Shown: piece by piece, positions 62,008 through 64,000 of the stretch
Layout: each line of letters opens with the position of its first letter
Position numbering within the stretch: the first letter of the stretch is position 1
Origin: Hoeflea_A sp040932035
Lineage (GTDB): Bacteria > Pseudomonadota > Alphaproteobacteria > Rhizobiales > Rhizobiaceae
Direction: 5' to 3'
DNA length: 64,000 nt
Assembly (NCBI RefSeq): GCF_040932035.1
Contig: NZ_JBFRBB010000003.1
Location: forward strand, 558,001 to 622,000
Translations under genes and position numbers: made by a program
The notes under the pieces: model-generated
Told to the model about the DNA's origin: nothing
What the model saw: only the letters and a program-made list of their open reading frames with translations
The model's database searches: none

Positions 62008-63107
62008 CAGACATCACTCCGCAGGGACTGACCGCTCTGGCGGTCGAAGAAATGCGCCTGTGCAGGATCCAGATTGACCCACAGGCGCTGGCCTTCGCCG
62101 GAGGCGAAGCCGCTTTCGGTGCGAGCGCGCAGAACTTCCTCCCCGATCTGTACGTCGACGATATCGTGCGAGCCAAGAGGCTCGATATTGGTCGTTGCGA
62201 CCTCCATCGCGCCGTTGATTTGTTCGTGGCTCAACAATACCGCTTCGGGCCGAATACCAAGCGCGATCTCGGCGCTGTTGACATTGACGCCGCCAAGCGC
62301 GGTTTGCGGAAAGGCAAAACCGTCATCCGCGCCGCCCATGATGAGTGTTGCGCCGTCGCCATTTGCCTTCAACTTGATATCGGCGACATTCATGACCGGG
62401 CTGCCGACGAACTGCGCGACGAACAAGTTGGCTGGCTTGAGGTAGACCTCGTCCGGTTTGCCGATCTGCTGGAGGATGCCGTCATGCATGATGACGATCC
62501 GGTCGGCGAGCGACATTGCTTCGATCTGGTCGTGCGTGACGTAAACGCTGGTGGAGCCACGGGCGATGTGCAGTCGCTTGATCTCGGCCCGCATTTCCTC
62601 GCGCAGCTTGGCATCGAGCGCGCCGATCGGCTCGTCCATGAGCAGGGCTTTCGGACGGCGCACCAGGGCGCGGCCGATGGCGACCCTTTGCATGTCGCCG
62701 CCCGACAGGGCAGAAGGCCTGCGGGTCAGAAGGTCGGAAATGCGCAGGATTTCTGCAACGTCCTTGACGGCCTTGTCGCGTTCGGCATTGCTCATGCCGA
62801 CTGCCCGCAGGGGAAATGCGATATTCTCGTAAACCGTCATGTGGGGATAGAGCGAGAACGACTGGAACACGAAAGCGATATCACGGTCGCCTGCTCGGCG
62901 CTCGTGAACCGGTTCGCCATCGATCAGGATGTCACCGGAATCGATGGTCTCCAGCCCGGCGATCGCCCTGAGCGTCGTCGTCTTGCCGCAACCGGAAGGC
63001 CCGAGCAGGACCACGAATTCACAGTCCGCGATATCCAAATTTAGCTTCCGGATGACATAGTTGTCGCCGAAATACTTCTCGATGTTCTGGAGGCTGATAT
63101 TGGCCAT
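62007..63107 (-). CDS. ABC transporter ATP-binding protein, MalK/UgpC type (first of a pair)
   Basis: A 366-residue ATPase with Walker A GPSGCGKTT near residue 37, the Q-loop VFQSFSLYPHMTV, the signature LSGGDMQRVAIGRALVR, and Walker B LLMDEPIGALDA. A C-terminal regulatory domain has LGIRPEAVLLSHEQ. It lies 15 bp after the small membrane protein gene and one base before its partner ATPase gene, so the operon encodes both ATPases in tandem. Confidence 0.92.
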   Translation of the reverse strand: MANISLQNIEKYFGDNYVIRKLNLDIADCEFVVLLGPSGCGKTTTLRAIAGLETIDSGDILIDGEPVHERRAGDRDIAFVFQSFSLYPHMTVYENIAFPLRAVGMSNAERDKAVKDVAEILRISDLLTRRPSALSGGDMQRVAIGRALVRRPKALLMDEPIGALDAKLREEMRAEIKRLHIARGSTSVYVTHDQIEAMSLADRIVIMHDGILQQIGKPDEVYLKPANLFVAQFVGSPVMNVADIKLKANGDGATLIMGGADDGFAFPQTALGGVNVNSAEIALGIRPEAVLLSHEQINGAMEVATTNIEPLGSHDIVDVQIGEEVLRARTESGFASGEGQRLWVNLDPAQAHFFDRQSGQSLRSDV

Positions 63108-63122
63108 GTCGTCTCGTCCGCC

Positions 63123-63305
63123 TCAGCTCTCGTCGGGCTTTATGTGTGAGAATATGATGAATCCAACGAGACCGATCAACATGATGGTCACGCTGTAGCG
63201 GTGCAGCACTTCGATCCATGGCTGGCACAGGAAGGCGACGCCGGCCAGCATGGTCCATTGGCTCACCGGTTCGAGGACGCGGTTGCTGAGCTCCTTGAAG
63301 TTCAT
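63123..63305 (-). CDS. Small membrane protein of the tandem-ATPase sugar importer
   Basis: A 60-residue protein with two hydrophobic stretches (about residues 15-30 and 38-54; SVTIMLIGLVGFIIF). It starts at an ATG at 63305 behind GGAGGGTG, with an in-frame GTG just before it. Its position between the permease and ATPase genes, with gaps of 9 and 15 bp, supports a real subunit or accessory factor. I do not recognise its family; it does not look like the DUF2160 protein of glycerol importers. Confidence 0.72.
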   Translation of the reverse strand: MNFKELSNRVLEPVSQWTMLAGVAFLCQPWIEVLHRYSVTIMLIGLVGFIIFSHIKPDES

Positions 63306-63314
63306 CACACCCTC

Positions 63315-64000
63315 CTATTTCCGGATCGCGCCGAAGGTGACGCCGCGCAGCAAATGGTTGCGCAACAGGAAGGTGAAGATCGCCACCGGCAGCAGGAACA
63401 GGAACGTTCCGGCGGCGATCGCGGTCCAGTCGACGATGCCGGAGCCGATCTGCGACGGGATGAACGGTGGGGCGGTCTGGGCGCGACGGTTGGTCAGGAT
63501 CAGCGCAAACGCATATTCGTTCCAGGCAGTGATGAAACTGAAGACCGCTGTCGCTGCAATGCCGGTGGTGGCTTGAGGCAACACGATCTTGAAGAACGCC
63601 TGCATACGCGTGTAACCATCCACGAGCGCTGCTTCCTCGTATTCCTTCGGGATCTCGTCCATGAAGCCTTTCATCAGCCAGACCGCGAAGGACAGGTTGA
63701 AGGCAGTATAGAGAATTATGAGTCCAATATGTGTGTCTGTTAGACCAAAAGTCCGATACATCAGGAACATCGGGATCGCGACCACAATGGGCGGCAGCAT
63801 GCGCGTCGACAGTATGAAGAACAGCAGATCGTCCTGCCCGCCGATTCTGAAGCGCGAAAAGCCGTAGGCCGTGAAGGTGCCCATGCCGACTGCCAGAACC
63901 GTGGAGATGGTCGCAACGATCAGGCTGTTGATGAAGCGGTTGGGATACTGGCTGAGTTGAACGTTGCCGCGCACCCGCAGGACGCGTTCGCCGCCGTCAT
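63315..64000 (-). CDS. Carbohydrate ABC transporter permease, MalG type, 5' end outside the window
   Basis: The frame is open to the window edge and about 228 residues are present. It has five visible helices and the ATPase-contact loop EEAALVDGYTRMQAFFKIVL, with SFITAWNEYAFALIL downstream. The internal GTG at 63974 is not the start, since in-frame coding (DGGERVLRVRGNV) continues to the right. It pairs with the two ATPases and the 60-residue membrane protein; the partner permease and binding protein should lie beyond the window. Confidence 0.92.
   Translation of the reverse strand, partial: DGGERVLRVRGNVQLSQYPNRFINSLIVATISTVLAVGMGTFTAYGFSRFRIGGQDDLLFFILSTRMLPPIVVAIPMFLMYRTFGLTDTHIGLIILYTAFNLSFAVWLMKGFMDEIPKEYEEAALVDGYTRMQAFFKIVLPQATTGIAATAVFSFITAWNEYAFALILTNRRAQTAPPFIPSQIGSGIVDWTAIAAGTFLFLLPVAIFTFLLRNHLLRGVTFGAIRK

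Noticed and set aside
63123..63305. GlpU (DUF2160) subunit of a glycerol importer
   Set aside because: The position is similar, but the 60-residue sequence is shorter and does not resemble what I know of that family.
1..64000. CRISPR arrays, tRNA or rRNA genes, phage genes, toxin-antitoxin or defence systems
   Set aside because: No regularly spaced repeats, tRNA-like cloverleafs, or characteristic proteins were seen in any gap; a covariance-model scan would be needed to exclude small RNAs.

Overview
The window looks like a gene-dense catabolic region of a high-GC alphaproteobacterium, most likely a member of the Hyphomicrobiales (Rhizobiales) near the Rhizobiaceae/Phyllobacteriaceae. This rests on the density of ABC/TRAP uptake systems, the family mix (AruH/AruI, KGSADH-type aldehyde dehydrogenase, DUF3726, DUF993, tandem MalK-type ATPases) and an intergenic TCTAGAGCA-type inverted repeat. 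It is inference from protein families, not a database match. No rRNA, tRNA, CRISPR array, phage or intact insertion sequence was seen.

Layout. (1) 1-3993, minus strand: a BetI-like TetR regulator, an arginine:pyruvate transaminase-like enzyme, a 2-ketoarginine decarboxylase-like ThDP enzyme and a truncated dimethylargininase, a coupled operon for arginine or methylarginine breakdown. (2) 4152-12302: an XRE regulator divergent from a complete family-5 (peptide/opine/nickel type) ABC importer that ends in a YtcJ-like amidohydrolase. (3) 12299-19072: a LysR regulator divergent from an oxoglutarate-semialdehyde-dehydrogenase-like enzyme, an M19-like protein that has lost its HxD motif, a 566-aa protein I do not recognise, a DUF3726 protein and an Ldh-family reductase. 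This suggests imino-acid (proline or hydroxyproline-like) metabolism with uncharacterised parts. (4) 19073-23836: a three-subunit xanthine dehydrogenase-family hydroxylase divergent from a LysR regulator. (5) 24377-27582: a glycine betaine/choline-type ABC importer.

(6) 27788-45429: about 17 co-directional genes behind a promoter carrying two LacI-type palindromes. They encode a Gfo/Idh/MocA dehydrogenase, a CoA-transferase, an enoyl-CoA hydratase, an aldehyde dehydrogenase, a CUT1 sugar importer, two GMC flavoenzymes, an SDR, a DUF993 TIM barrel, a LacI regulator, a glycerate kinase, a Dabb protein and an LHPP-like HAD phosphatase. No pathway known to me explains the whole set, and it is the strongest candidate for an undescribed catabolic system here. 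(7) 45465-52765: a YeeE/YedE transporter, three TIM-barrel sugar isomerases/epimerases, a mandelate racemase-family enzyme, a FadR-type GntR regulator and a 2-hydroxyacid dehydrogenase. Three TGGT-N3-ACCA palindromes in front of its transcription units suggest a small local regulon. (8) 52969-60785: a MocR regulator, a PuuC-like aldehyde dehydrogenase, an epoxide hydrolase and a TRAP transporter, locally less GC-rich and containing a 167-bp inverted-repeat-bounded element. (9) 60937-64000, minus strand: two MalK-type ATPases, a 60-aa membrane protein and a truncated MalG-type permease.

A recurring architecture is a strong hairpin immediately after the substrate-binding protein gene of each complete transporter (family-5 ABC, OpuA-type ABC, CUT1 ABC and TRAP). 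Start codons were reassigned where an internal ATG with a better ribosome-binding site and domain start was visible. Several genes appear to start with TTG or GTG.
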